NCBI GenBank assembly: GCA_037576215.1
Contig: JBANDB010000015.1
Coordinates: forward strand, 310,001-374,000
From: Armillaria gallica
Lineage: Eukaryota; Basidiomycota; Agaricomycetes; Agaricales; Physalacriaceae
DNA length: 64,000 bases
Reading direction: 5' to 3'
The notes beneath the pieces were generated by a model. The model was not told where the DNA came from, ran no database searches, and saw only the letters and a program-made list of their open reading frames with translations. The stretch's first letter is position 1, and every line of letters begins with the position of its first letter. This document shows positions 12,593-26,166 of the stretch, in pieces. A program made the position numbers and the translations under genes.

Positions 12593-13193
12593 TATGGGTG
12601 TCAGCTGCTCGGCGTCTTGGGCAAATTATCTTGTCCCACTATAGAAAGACCCTTTGCACAGCTTCTTACAGCTTATGATCATTGACGCTGTGTGGCCACG
12701 TGGTGCCAACTGACTTCCTTCGCTCGCAAACATCAGGTTGTCAACAGCTTGCAAACAGCTTTGCTATTCATTGCTGACAGATTTGCTGTATAGACGCTGT
12801 AGAAATTGTGATGCTGTTGCATGAAAATGCGTCTTCTATTGAATCGAGTACAGCACGTCAATACATGTACATCACTCTAGACCCAAGCAACAGCGATTGT
12901 ATCAAAGGGACTGCAAAATTGCTGTGAATTTTACATACAACCATCATAGGTGGTTTTCCTGATCCCCAAAACGTGGAAAATTTGCTATATTGGCTCATGG
13001 TAGTCCGGCGATATGTGTTGAACGATACCGTTCAAGGTTGGGCGTTCAGATGTCACCGCATTACTCCACAGGTTTTCGCCAATTCTGATGACATAGAATA
13101 TTCTGTGTGCATAACAGTATAACAGCTGGCACAACAGCACTAATCACAAGGGGTCTATTTATTAGCTGTGAAATATTGCCCTCGGCACTGACA
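12593..13193. promoter_or_regulatory. Divergent promoter interval between two metacaspases
   Basis: This 601-base gap separates the starts of two oppositely oriented metacaspase genes and has no protein-like frame. It should hold both promoters. I see no clear TATA box or recognised operator, so shared control is inferred from position only. Confidence 0.4.
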
Positions 13194-14697
13194 ATGCACG
13201 ACTCTTCTGATGATGTTCTAGGACATTGTCCAGGACTCGGAGGATTTTCTTTACCTCCGTCAAGCGAAATTTACGCAACATCTTTACCAGACTCTCGCCC
13301 GTTTCTCAACTCTTTATCGCATGGATCCGTCTTCCACATGGTAAGGACGCACTTTGGCATCATGATTGGATATATGACCAACGACCATTGAACAGGACCA
13401 AATGTTATTGGTTGAGGACGAGATACAGGTCCTTAAGAGGCGAATATCCTCCCTCGAAGAATTCGAAATGAATGCGGCCCAGGAGTATGGAATGCAATCG
13501 GAAGAGATTGATTCACCTGCCATCCTGCAGAAAGCGAAGGAAATGGTATGGAGCTTAGGCGGACCATCCCAGGAGATGAAAGATAAGGCGGTTCAGACGG
13601 CTGTCGATCTTGACTCCCTGTACAAACTTAGGTGTAGTCTGTCAGAGCTCCAGCGAGCCAGAGCTGTACTGCATCTTCAAGTTGGTCGTCAAGCACCAGC
13701 AAATAATCGGGTATGTTTATAGGTCTCACAATCTCTGAAGTTATTCGTTTCTCTGATGGGTGGTTCTTTCGTTTAGTTTAGGAGCACAATCGACGCATCT
13801 CGCTTTTGGGTGGTCATTATAGGAATTGATGCATACCGACAGCTTCCATTACAAGGCTGCGTCTTCGATGCGATATCAATGAAGAACTATTTTAATGATC
13901 TCGGTGTTCCGAAGCATCGCATACGGTTACTCTTGGGTCGTCTCGATGGATCGATGCATGATTCGTTATTTCCCTCTCGTGAAAACATCATCAAAACACT
14001 TCACGATATTCGCAATAATCCTCTCATCGAGAAAGGAGATTGCATTACCGTATACTTCTCTGGCCACGGATCACACTATTTCTGCTCGAATTACTTCTAC
14101 GAGAGTGCTGGTGGATCGGCGCACCTGGGATCCGTCGAGGCCATTTGTCCCGCAGACCGCGATGAGCTTGATAGGGAAGGCAATCTGATTTCTGACATCA
14201 GCGACAGGGAGCTGAATACAATAATTTCCCTCATCCGTGATACCAAGGGCGACAATATCACCCTCATTCTCGACTGTTGCCATTCAGGAAGCGCCACCCG
14301 TGGTATGTCGCTCTTGGCCTCCCCGGGCCACCTACGGGATCTACCGCCAGTCTCCAACAGACGAGAAAGTGTGCTACAATCTGCGGATACGAGCTTGCAG
14401 AAATATTGGCCTGGAGCTCCGTCAGTACTAGCGGAGAATTGGTCTCCAGATATGACATCTCATGTTGTTCTCGCGGCATGTAGGGAGTTCGAGTTTGCCA
14501 GGGAGGTCCGGAGAGATGATGGGAACGTCGCTGGTATTTTCACCGATGCCCTGGTGACAGCATTGAGATCAGGGTTAAGTGAAAGGTCGACGTACGTCGA
14601 TTTTTGCAACACTCTCCGAGTCTCTATGGCTCCGTTCCAGACACCTGCCGTCGCTGGAAGGAAGAAGGATTCACTTCTTTGGTATCGTCAAGTTTGA
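13194..14697 (+). CDS. Metacaspase (peptidase C14), copy 2, with N-terminal coiled coil
   Basis: Exons 13194-13340, 13396-13710 and 13777-14697 give 460 residues; both introns (55 and 66 bases) are phase 0. The first 50 residues are Ser/Pro-rich. Residues from about 50 to 150 are helical and charged (MLLVEDEIQVLKRRISSLEE) and probably form a coiled coil. The caspase-like domain starts with VVIIGIDAYRQLPL, has the His motif VYFSGHG (His near 251) and the Cys motif LILDCCHSG (Cys near 322), and ends in TPAVAGRKKDSLLWYRQV. Both catalytic residues are present and no stop or shift is seen. The domain layout differs from its head-to-head neighbour, so the pair is not a simple recent tandem copy. 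Confidence 0.87.
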
Positions 14698-15145
14698 ATG
14701 ATTTCTACAGACAAAATGTTAGAAGCTTTCCATACTCATTAGGAAGCATTTCATGGAATATTTATTTTGTATTTTAACGTATTCAGTCATTGATGATATT
14801 ATAGTTCCATATCTGTACTCATTAGCGCAGCATACCCACTGTATTACACACTGTATTACACTGTATTCAGACGATGTCTTTCCTCCAGTATCATGAATTC
14901 ATAGCGCTCTGTCTGGGGAAGGGCAGTATCTGGAAAGCGGCTCTATATGTATCTGAAAATCAACTTTTCCAGCATCGTAACATCTCGCCGCAGAGTGAGC
15001 ATTGATGGGAAGATGATGTTGAAGTTCAGAACGAGGTCCGCACCGACATGCGCTTCTGTAAAATTTCCCTTAAAACTTATTTTGTCGTGAGAAATACAAA
15101 GAGGAATATAAGCAACGAGAAAACGAAGTCGCGAATTGGCTTATA
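14698..15145. other. Intergenic, nothing recognised
   Basis: AT-rich gap between the converging ends of the second metacaspase and the minus-strand seven-exon gene. A repeated CTGTATTACA near 14840-14865 is the only pattern noticed. Confidence 0.45.
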
Positions 15146-16313
15146 TCAGCAGCTCTCGTCCTTGACAAACCAAACATCCCATATGCCACTGAAAATGCCC
15201 TAAACGCCGGGTATCAGGAATGACGAAGGAAACATGGTGTGCAGACGCTGCTTACCCTGTGGTCACAGCTATTGGGCTGATCGAAATGATGCCCGTCATA
15301 GTCGGCGGGGGTAGTAGAGCACATTTCTCGCCAATTATCCCATGGCGGTTGGTGGTTACCCATGTGAGCTTCGATACACTATAAAGTGTATCAGACTGTT
15401 CGGATATTTGAGGTATAGATGAACGTACGCGAATCCTTGAGCCAATAGCCATGCATCCCTGTGGAATCTATAAAATCGTGGAAATGAATCAATTAAAAGC
15501 GGTACGCACCTTATCCTGGAAGTTCTCCCAGAGTGTTTTACAGCTCGGCTCGTAAAAATCGACCATCCAATGACCGAAAATTTGAAGGTTCGCGGGTGCC
15601 TAAAAGAAGATCAGACAATACGACACCCTGGACATGAGACCGGACTCACCGAATTATCCACGGTACAATACATTAGCTTCTCGATATTAGTGCCGTGAAT
15701 AATAACCGCCTTCCCTTTGCACCACCGCAAGCCATCTTCGCCTCTGGGTAAGCCCATCAGCTGAGCAGAATACTCTCGGGTGCCAAACCGAAGACATCGA
15801 TTTGAAGGAGTTACGTTTGCCCAAGCGAGACCGTTGTGTATGAGTTGGTGCCTTTTATCCTTCACAGATCGACCGTGAAGGTGAATGGTGAACATAAACA
15901 TGCAAATTATGAAGATGGCTATGGTCTGAAGGGCTCTCCGACGAAAGAAGATCAATGATCAGTAGCATGAAGCAGCCCTGAGACGTACTTGGAAGACAGG
16001 TGCGAGGAATAAGTTCTGACCCAGGAATTATTGTTTATTTGAAATTCTATTGTCAAGGCGGATGGGTGCGAAATCATTACAGACTGCGGATTAGCTACAA
16101 AAAAAGAGAAGAATAAGAGTGCGCCATGAAGTAAAAGCTGAGCGCTACTGTACCAGAATAGACTTCGCGGCCCTCGTTCGTATTGCTGGCTTCTTGGTCG
16201 ACGTCGATGCTATACGGAGGCGGTGGGGCTAGAATCAGAGAGCTCGAAGCGCCCAGTTGCGGTGAAGTTAGTGCTTGCACATCGTCGCCGCTATCCTCGA
16301 TGGTCTCGCTCAT
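15146..16313 (-). CDS. Single-pass membrane protein of an uncharacterised mushroom family (seven exons)
   Basis: Exons 16313-16154, 16094-15989, 15935-15650, 15599-15510, 15458-15429, 15378-15256 and 15199-15146 join in phase to 282 residues. Order: an acidic Pro-rich cytosolic-type start with PPPPYS, one hydrophobic segment (TIAIFIICMFMFTIHL) near residue 95, then an outer domain with CLRFGTREYSAQLMGLP, WCKGKAV, YCTVDN, DFYEPSCKTLWENFQDKGC, the motif REMCSTTPADYDG and the end GIFSGIWDVWF. I recognise this pattern from unnamed Agaricomycete proteins with a similar TREY, cysteine and CSTTPA layout, but not a function. The frame at 15955 opens with TTG, so the start was taken from the two upstream exons. 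A decayed paralog lies just to the right. Confidence 0.8.
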
Positions 16314-16956
16314 GATGGTTGGATACAAAGCTAGGATTGGGTTAGGGTTTCGCGCTGGGATCTAGGATACTCGGCTCGAATCAATTAGTCTTGCGACTGT
16401 TCAAATGCTCGTCGACCATCCTCTCATTCTGTGCCTACGTTCAGAAGAGGTTTTCTCATAGTATAAATACAGTCGACCTCTGAACAATGTTGATCATTAA
16501 GCCTTCCGAAGGCGTGCAGCCCAAGCCCAACACCTAAAAAACGAGGCTGCGTTTATACGAAATCGTTGACCCTAGGTAGGCTATCCTCCATCGTAAGTCT
16601 TTTATAATCATTCACATCTTTATCATTTCTTACCGTGTGACGGAAATGCATGCGGAAACGGACTTCATTACTAGTCCTGATGACAAATGCTGTACGCTAT
16701 CAACGACCAGGGAAATCGACCTAAAAGCGACATCAGAAATGAACTGTCTGCCAAGAAAGGTGGAGTCCAGAGGCAGCTGAAGGCACTTAGTCCGTCCATT
16801 TGGCTAAGGGTTTCTCCTCATCAATATCCCCGACTTTAACGTCGACGTCTTTCAGTATTTCTTAACCTGTATCCTACGTGTAGGTGAGAATGGGGAATCA
16901 AAGCGTGTTTATTATCTACATACCAGTGATAGATCGTCAAGGGACAGATGAACATA
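16314..16956. other. Promoter side of the seven-exon gene; nothing else recognised
   Basis: No protein-like frame. It should hold the promoter of the minus-strand gene that starts at 16313. Some bases near 16660-16900 may be a further decayed part of the neighbouring pseudogene. Confidence 0.35.
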
Positions 16957-17275
16957 CACAACTCTTGAGCCCTTCCTTACGTATCCCTGCATGGGTTATC
17001 AGACTCTGGAGCGTGAATTAGTTGTAAATGGAATACACTTGATCAAGATTCTCCAAAACCATCTTATGGCTGTACTTATTCGACCGTTGAATAGCCGTCA
17101 GCCCGAAGGTTCGTAGGCGCCTAAGGAAAGAAGAAGACACGGTATCCTTGGCATGCTGACAGGCGCACAGAATTAGCTCGATTCAGGGTACAATAGCCCA
17201 GTTTCTCTAGGCCGTGGCATCCTCCTGCTCTTTGCACCACATAATTGTATGCGTATGGAGGAATTGGCCTATATC
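16957..17275 (-). pseudogene. Decayed paralog of the seven-exon membrane-protein gene
   Basis: Three pieces match the intact gene in order. About 17275-17171 reads LEKLGYCTLNRAN, compared with IEKLMYCTVDN. About 17120-17040 begins A-P-T-N-L-R like the exon A-P-A-N-L-Q but meets TAA at the position of the F-Y-E-P segment. 16986-16957 reads G-Y-V-R-K-G-S-R-V like G-C-M-A-I-G-S-R-I. The splice sites between them are still visible. The TREY and CSTTPA parts are not found, so this is a relic from a tandem duplication. Confidence 0.6.
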
Positions 17276-17280
17276 ACGGT

Positions 17281-20200
17281 AAGTGATACATAGAAACAAT
17301 CAAGAAGATACACACCACGGTATAACGATCATGGCTAAAATATCTCCTTCGTCGCCCATGTTCTTCCCAGGGCGTAGATCATTGAGCTTGCCAGAAAGAG
17401 GGACTCTCTGTCCAGCACACCGCTCGAGATGGATCTGAAAGTTATCTACAAGTAAGTTGATATACAAAGGCAAGGAGCAGGAGCAGCACCCCTGTAAGGT
17501 CACGGCTAGCTGAGATAACTGGCAGAATCGCTGTCACAAAGTACACAGGTTCGTAAATCTGGCTATATGTGCTTTAGTAGACGAATGGATAGGCCGCAGA
17601 TGACACGTACAGTTGCCGTCATTCGCCGATTATTCACAATATGGAATGCCCTGTTGTTGCTTTCAAATCGGTTGTTTCCGTGGACGATGCAACCGAGCCC
17701 TAACTGGATGCGTTCTGCACGTTCGCAAAATCTGACTATATGTGCCATTAGCCTGCGAGGGGAGCTACGTGACTGACCCATCATTCACAGAGGGCTATTA
17801 GCATGAGTATTCCAGTGCTATCGCTGCTGTATGCACCCAGAATTTGCGATAAACATCTCCATCTATCGAGTTGTTGTAATATTGTTGCATCCTAATGTGA
17901 CGTCAGTTCTGCCAGAAAGGCTCGCCCAGCATGAAACTCACTTCCGCCGTCGCGTAATTCTTCAATATCCTGATATCTACTGTCCACAGCTTTGATGCCC
18001 AGTACGCGTCTCGCACAAGGCCCTCGGTATCGATGAAAATCACGGTGCATGTAGCATTGCAGTTCGATCCGAACAAGCAGTGGACTCGGAGGTCTTGCCA
18101 TTGAGCCTTGTTCCAGAACATTGGGCCTTGGTCTTCCGTCGCGGGTAGATCATTTTGAGGAGAAAATGAACATTAGGATTCGATGGTGGAAGTAAAAGGA
18201 AAAACCGTCAAGGAATCGGCGCTTCGGACCGTAACTCCGAACATCCTGCCCAAGACTGTTTCAGCACTTCAACCGGCAACGAGCGCCACACTGGACTCGA
18301 ACTCGTCTGACGAGGCTGTATAGTTCCCATTGAGGGGACATACTAGGTCTAAACGAGTTGCTCTTTTCGTTCCCTCCCGTGCTCGAACTCCAACAGTATT
18401 GAGTGAGTATTAACTATCCCAAGGACGAGAAATAATGCAAAACGTGGTGGTAACTGTGCTCAACACTTTAATCGCAGGCATTCATCGCTTTCTGAACAGA
18501 CACAGATGAGGTCCCAATGCGCCAGTCACAGGGAAGTCTCTTGATCTATTGGTGTTTGGATGCGAGCATCGCTCCTTCCCTCTCTTCTTCGCCACCGAGA
18601 AGAGTTCGGTAGTGATGAATTTGTTAGATGGAAAATGAAAAACATAGTTCTTGGCCGGAACTTAGTTATGCATCGTTTACTGTTGACTAGTACATGCTCG
18701 TGCTGCGGCTTTGCGAGATGTGACTGCTGAAATTCATCCGTGAAATAATCTTCAATTTCTTGCATTTCATTCTGATTCTCACGACGCTTGATATCTGAGG
18801 TAGCAAGGGCCTCGAGCTACGGTCAAAGCAATTTCATTAACAGTGAGGATTGACAGCAAGCTGGACAGCATCTGACTGAACTCAATGTTTCTCCTTCCGA
18901 ACCATCTTCCGAACAGAAATCCGTCAGCGATAGCCGTATGCCATGCCACCAAACGACTCTTTCGGCAGACACGGATCTCTAATTCCCTCTGATCTCACTC
19001 TACGAAGCTGCGTGAGCTTGTCCAGTATGTCAGGACTGCTCGAGTTTCGAGAGAAGGCAGACGTTCAATGGCTCCAACTGGACGTTCGTGCTGTACCGGA
19101 ACGGCGTCTGACGTGACCGGAGTAGCAGAGACGCACAAGAACGAAAAAATAAAATAAGCGGTATTAGTCAGGGTGATGATGCGTCAACGAGGCGAGACTC
19201 GAAATAAGTCTCGGAGGGTATGACTGGAGGCAGCGAGAGGGTGCATGGCTCTGAATCCTGATGATTCGAACGACCTACCAACAAAGGTGAGCTGATGTTT
19301 TACAGGAAAAGATGAGCAACGAACACTTAGTTTAGTGGAATTTGGTGAAATCTACAGCGGCATGGAACGCACTGTCATAGGCCGCAAGCGAGGTACGCCA
19401 CGCAGAGAATTTTGCTCGCAGAACGGTCACCATCGCTGAGACTTGATGCAGCACCAAATGTCAGCAGCAACTGCTCGCATTTTTCTGAGTCCGTGAAGTG
19501 TGATTCAACTTTCGGAAGGGGCAGAGATGACCGCTTTGTAGTGTGCGAGATGTCTTGAGTGTATAGTTGTCGTAAAAGCGAACGTAAACATGTGTAGTCT
19601 CCTAATATAAAGGCAAGTTGATGTGTAGTGGTCTAAGATACGACGTCAAAGGAGTGATGGAGATGAAGGAGAAAAATTTAACTGACCAATCTTGCCAAAT
19701 CGTCCGAATTTTATAGTGTTACTTCGAATTCCAAGAACTCCCGCCCATCCAAACTGATAGGATATCGATCCTCAGACACCTGCCGTGGTTCTGAGTAATA
19801 AAAGTCGCCTCATGATGGTGGTACTTGCCTGAGGACGACGAAGCACAGGACGACTATCCGGATGATTGAGCCAAGTTACACGGAATCCTTGAGATTATGC
19901 GGCATAGCTCTATCGAGGAGTAGAGAGATGGATAGATGCAGACGTCCAATGCTATACGAATGACGATAAGCAAGGAGCAGGCGATGTAGAAGCTGAATGT
20001 TTACCAATATTTCCCAGGCACTGAGTGCATTGTTTCCGATTTCTCGGGAGAAATGCAGAAGCCAAAATTCGTCATGGACTGTCGAATATATTCTAATTTA
20101 AGACATTGGATAGAATTTCTGAGTGGCTAAGGACTGAGTACTGAGGCCCGCAACAAGGATCGTCAGGTGTTATGTTTAGCTGGATAACGAACACCAACAT

Positions 20201-23200
20201 AAGTTATTACGTTACACAGAGGAAGCATGACGTACGTACGAGGGATTGTGCTCTCGTCTACCTCAAACAATCACCATGACATGGCTGCATGAGCGTCTCA
20301 TGCTTGATCCACCATCGGTTTCTCGTTGAGGAATGAGCGGATGGGACAAAGTAGACACATACCCTTTTCCATCTCTTTTCGCTCCCATTAAAGAAGTGTT
20401 GCGAAGAAATCGGAATATCAAAGAAGCCACAGGTCCTGTCAATTGTCGATATGAGCATCTAAAGTCAAACAAACGGTGTTGGCGTACCTCGACGATATGA
20501 ATGGTCGAGTCACCACCGTCTTCCTTGAGGGATTGATCCCAGAAACATGCTTTATCCCCGGGAAGCCTATCCTGACCGAGATAATAATTTTTCTAGCAAC
20601 CGTAATGGAGGACCATTTCATTGGGATTCTCAGCATCTCACTCAAAAGGCAGCATAAAGAGGTGGAACCAGAAAAATCATCGGAATGAGGCGAGCATGCT
20701 GATGAATATACGTGACAGCCGGAAGGAATAGTTCCCGATAGCGTCAGGAAGGTGGTTGGATAAGGGACCACTTGGTTTTAGATCGGTAGATCTGATACAG
20801 ATGATGGCTCGAGGCCGGAGTTCACTCCTCCTTTGTTGCAAAGCAGAGGTCGACTGATACATTGTTGAACGTGTCGCATTCAGCTGAAATGCTTGATGAG
20901 AAATTTATCTATAAGACTACGGCTGAGAATGCACGCCATACGTACTAGAAATGGCCGTCCAAAACCTCTCATCTCTACTGCGGGTATATACTCCCAGAAA
21001 CGTTGACAAGCTGAGATGAACACGTCGAGTTCATGCGATGGCCGGAGGCATAGTCGACGGAAGAGTGACTATGGTGACTGTGTAGCCAGCAAGGGGGTGA
21101 TATTTTGCAAGCGAGCTCCAGGAGGGGCCCGAAGATAAAAAATGACGCCGAAGCAGAAGTGTATCCCAAACCGTTGAGATCTCCATTGTTTTTTGGTAGA
21201 AGTCAATTTTGGAGCAGGGACAGTAACTTCAAGCGATTGCTAGAAAGGATGATGGACGACTGGCGTTTTGACCTAACAAGAGGATTACCTATCAGGATAC
21301 TACCGAGGCTGTGTCCATGATACGTACATCTGAAAGCTAGTGTATATGCCGCATTTCCTTCCAGAGGCCGAGAACGACACGATAACTTGATGGCATAGGC
21401 GTGAGACGCAATGAGAAGAAGAAAAAAATAGAGATACGCACTCGATTCTAACGAGTGCTTTCAAGGTTGATGTTGATTTCTCAACAGGTATGCCTACTGT
21501 CGCCAAAGATGTACCAAGGTATCGCAATGACCCATCGTACAGTCTAATATGGCAGGCTGATATTGATCTAAATGAGGAAAACATTCTTAGCGAGGTCAAG
21601 CAGCATCGAAATAAATACCGCTACACCGCCTGAAGCCGACTCTTGTTCTACTTGCAAGCTATCTCGAAGTCCTGTCTGACCTCAAGGTCACAGTTGTTGA
21701 CGGGGAGGAGCGGTCATTGGTTCTCGATATGTCCTGACCGTAAACTCGAGAATAAACGCGATAAAGGTGATGTGAGCTATGATATTCGCATTCAGCAAAT
21801 GAACCTCGCTAAGCATGGCAAGAAAATGTACCAATGGCGTCCTCTATGCGACGGTAGGAATCCAAGGGAGTTTCCACGTATCTGGCACGGACAGAACGTC
21901 GGGGCTGCGGCTGGCACGTTACATCGGAAAGGCGGTGGTCGCCTGAACTTTGAACGCAAATGATCTGCCTCTCGGCCCGCAGAGGACAATTACGTAGAGC
22001 CTGAAAAGCAGCCAAAATCACTTCAGAGTACAAAATGTCTAGGAGCACCAAAGGGCGTGCCTGAAATGCACAGACCAGGACAGTAATGATGTCCATTGTC
22101 AAGTACGTCATGGAGGAAATGAAGAGCCGAGCGGCCCGATCATTTCAGTAATTTCAGGGTCCGACAACTCTGACGCGGACCATCGTTATCAAATCCTTGG
22201 GTCAACTCTGGCGCTCCTCTAGCACATCAACTTCTCTCATTTCGCTTGGTAATAACGAATGCTTGCGCACCAACCCTTTCGAATAGCTGTGCGAGTCGAC
22301 CTCAAAGCAGCTGTACACTGATGAATCGGCAGGCAAAGTCCGACTGTCGGCTGCTGCCTATACAAACACATCGAACTTCAAGGGAGATATTGGCAAGGAG
22401 GCACAAGGGAAAGTGCATCGGCCGCTCCTTTCTGGATGATGCCGTGTTAGAAAGCCGTGTTAGGAAGAAAGGGCATACAACAATGTTATTGGAGGTATGT
22501 GTTCCGCCTATTTTCGAGCTATGAGAAATTCATGACGAAGCGGGTAGTGAAAGACGCGAGATGCAATCCGTGAGAGGGAATGGAGAGATGTGTACGCCTA
22601 GAGGATGACGACGGGAGTGGTCCTCAATTATTCGTGCGTTTCCTCAGCCATCTCTGAGCATATTGCTTATTCTTTTACAGCTATTCGCCCTTAAGCAAAT
22701 CAAAATTCCGCCTCACGGAGTGTTATCTATTACGTCCTCGCTATGACTTTCTGTTTACCTTCTCACAGATGTGGAAGTCGCATCCCCGAGTGCGAATATA
22801 TCTAGGATTGTGTTACCGTTCGAAACTCAGCTGTACAGTGACGAGAAAATACAGAATCAAGATCCAGTCTTTACAGCAGGGGGTTTACCGACAGTTTGTG
22901 CATCTTTGCTTCTGCGGCCAGTCCATATTCTCCTAATACAGCACAAACAGAGGACTTGATAAAACGTACCTTGTATTCGATGTACACGGCGAGCGGCGAC
23001 TTCGGCTGTAGTGAAATGACTCGAGGATCATCTCAGATGCGTCCAATTGGTGCGCACTTGTTCAATCTACGTGGATCGGGTCCTCATCCAATACACAAAT
23101 ACAGCCAGAACTGCGAAGCCTGACACCGCTCCCTGTAACACAACTTCGACGCCAAGAAGCAAAGAAAGTCACCGCGCTACACTACGGATCTTTCACCGGT

Positions 23201-26166
23201 GCTCGTACGTGTTATGTCGTAATCCTTCTAATATCGTTTTGCCAAACTTTTCGCAGGTTCTGAATACGCCGGCAAAGATTCGACATCTCCAAAATATCTC
23301 AATTCCCGGAGAAGCCCACCATCGTGAACACTCCCTACAGTCGTATCCGAAGCATTGAACGAGGTTGGCCTGTCCTTCTGTTCGTCTCTTTGCTGTCACT
23401 AACGCTGTATTCAGAGCAGTTAATTTACCAAGCGCTTATGCCGTCAATGACGTAAAATCTTCTGACGCATAAATCTAACACAGGCCCCCTCCTTAACCAC
23501 GCTAGTTCGAATGCCGATATCTTTGCTTGGCCTACGACACCAGCGATAGAGTCGACGAGCCTGCACTCATGGACACCCAGATGATTACCTTTACATCTCT
23601 CTATCTCTGGTATACGGTGTGTAGTTAGGGCGTTTCTATTCAGTTCCGTCGTGGCTCCATTATACAGCAATGTATATTCCGTAAATTTTCCATCTTCTCG
23701 ACTTGAAGTATCCTCTGATCTTAATTTACCTTTCTTCAGACGTGGGCATCTGTGCATTATTTCTTCGCCGGATCATGGGGATGAACTGATGTACCGGCTT
23801 TGATGTAGCGTCTGTGTGAATAAGTAACAGCCGCTTTCAACAAGAAGTCGTATCATTACGGTCCTGGAACGCGGTGACGGCACTGTGTCTTCCTCCATAT
23901 CAATCTCAGAAGGATTGGGATGTTTTTCTTAGTTTGACGTGGCGACATGTGCAGCATCCATTCTGGCCGACGTCTACCATAAGCGCTTCTCCCTTCCTTG
24001 AGGAACTATTCATATCTGATGCCGGTACAGTTAAGAATCATCATAGTGACTCTTTGTATGCCTATCTACTATCCATACGATGATATCATCAGGGTTAAAA
24101 TATTTGAAGACGCCTTACCGTCCGTGACATCACCAGATTCAGGTCGGCTTATGAAGATCCTCGACCTCGATTGGATGACTGCAGAGGTCTGCAAGGGACC
24201 ACTATCCAAGTTTCGACTGGGTGTGGGTTGCTGCGGGCCGGACATCCGAAATCCGAGAGCCGAACCGTACTACCTCTGTATCACCGTCATTGAGGACAGC
24301 GGTGACGACTTGGGACCGTCGCACGTCATGAACACCACGCCCATCGAGCTTCAAACGGGACTTACTACTTCGAGTTTTCGTCTAGCACGACAACGGCCTT
24401 ACAGCAAGTCGTGAGCGCGGAACCTTCATATTCTGGTACGCTGGTCTTTCGTTTGACGGCGAGTACTCATTGTACAGTCAATAGAAACCCTTGTGCTACT
24501 CATAATCCATCCATCTTGTGAGTAATCATTGATCATTCGTCATCGTCACCTCCTCAACATAACGACCAGATTAGAACCTATTCTTCGGAAGTGAATTCCA
24601 TGGATGTCCCAGGATTGTTCCTTCCTATCGTTTCTCAATTTGAAGAGTAAAAAGCAGAAGCTTTGTATGGATAGACCTCACTCCGTCGAAACGATGTCTC
24701 CGATATTGAGCTCGGAGGACTCTTCGCAGCTAATGGGGATTTTATTTTCATCAGAAGTAGACTAACAGGCCACATTTTAGCGACCCACGCAGAACGCAGA
24801 AGTCGTACCCTGTTATCCTTTGCCTGCTTTGACATCTATATCAAGGACGGCGAGATATTTTACGCGAAGCGCTGGCCACCTCCAGCAAGGGTACGTTGAC
24901 TGGTTAATCTCCTCAAGCATAACTCACACAGGTGCCCAGATTCTACATGACGGCAGTCTCCAAACGATCGTAAAAAAGTCGCAAAGATTTGAAGTTTTTT
25001 TTTGAAGCCAGTTTCACGGTTTCTCATTTGAATATGGTACGTATTTTCCTTTTCATCTACATATATCACTTAGCGTTGAACAGGTTACCTCCCCTCCGAC
25101 GTGCATACAACCGGGTCACGATCATGTCTAAGGCTTCTAAGAGTCACTAGTTATGGCCTACGGGGGGGACTGGATTGGTGATATAGAATTTCAGAGGCCT
25201 CCCACTAGTATGCGTGTGCTCTTTTTGTCTAAACGATCCTTCATCCTAGCGTTAGATTTTCTCGCGGATCACGATATTTGTTGCATCTCTTCCGGAACCG
25301 TTTCGGACCATGAATCCTGTTTTGTCCGTCAGTCTCGCTTTCAGCCGTGTTGTCAAATTTCAATGCGCTTCCGGGTCATTTTGTACATTCAAGTCCAAGA
25401 CACCGACACAATGCTATGTTCGCGCGCCGTGCAAGAACATGGGGAACCATTCTCTGACCAGCTTGTAACGACATTGGTAAATGATCTCTCCATCTAGAAT
25501 GCTGATTGATGATTGAATTCAGCTTGCATCGCAGATGTGCACAACTCGAGCAAAGATCTATTCAATGCCGAGTGGTGTGTGTATCGTATGTTCCGAGTCC
25601 TATGAATATAGGTCTATTCGGTCTTTATACCAACCTGGGATCGGATTTTTGATCGTCCAACACGGCGTTTGCCGCCGCATTCTACTGACCTTTTCGTGGG
25701 AAAATTTCGCAACATTCATCATTTTCCTGAGAATATCCTTCCCTTTTTGATATCACCTCTTTCTGTCCATGATGGCCCATGGGAGCATTCTTTGTCTTCT
25801 TCTACCACCGGCGTCAGATTCAAGCATTCTTTCAGCGTCCGAAGCGCTACATTTTTCCGCAGGAGAGCCATAAATCTCTATTTTGCCTTCAATGTCTGCA
25901 GGAGTGAGAATGGAACCCGACCGAAGCCCGATGGCCTGTCTTTTTGTAAGTCAAAATTGATTGATCAATGTTTAACGTTATAACGTTGGACTTTCTTTAA
26001 TTTTTCTTCCCCTGTTGACCCCTTTCTAAGGACGTCACCTATCCGAATCCTGAAAGCTATAGAAGTATGCGGCGCTGCCACCTCTCGTGAACAGAGATGT
26101 TATTGTACGTGACTTGCTTCTGGCTCATTCCACTTTGATGTCCAGGCTTTAGAATGTCGGCGACCC
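17281..26166. other. Long stretch with no gene I can defend
   Basis: Many short open stretches and GTAAGT-type donors occur on both strands, so genes with very short exons, or decayed genes, may be present. Parts that looked most protein-like but were left unresolved are 17903-18121 minus, 20476-20688 plus, 23301-23452 plus (a hydrophobic piece reading RGWPVLLFVSLLSL), 23998-24414 plus (138 codons) and 24690-24894 plus. None shows a motif I recognise. Copies of the recurring 16-base motif lie at 17557 and 17729. Confidence 0.4.

Noticed and set aside
23998..24414. 138-codon plus-strand open frame as a gene
   Set aside because: Protein-like in part, but with no recognisable motif, no convincing flanking exons and no second copy; left in the unresolved region note.
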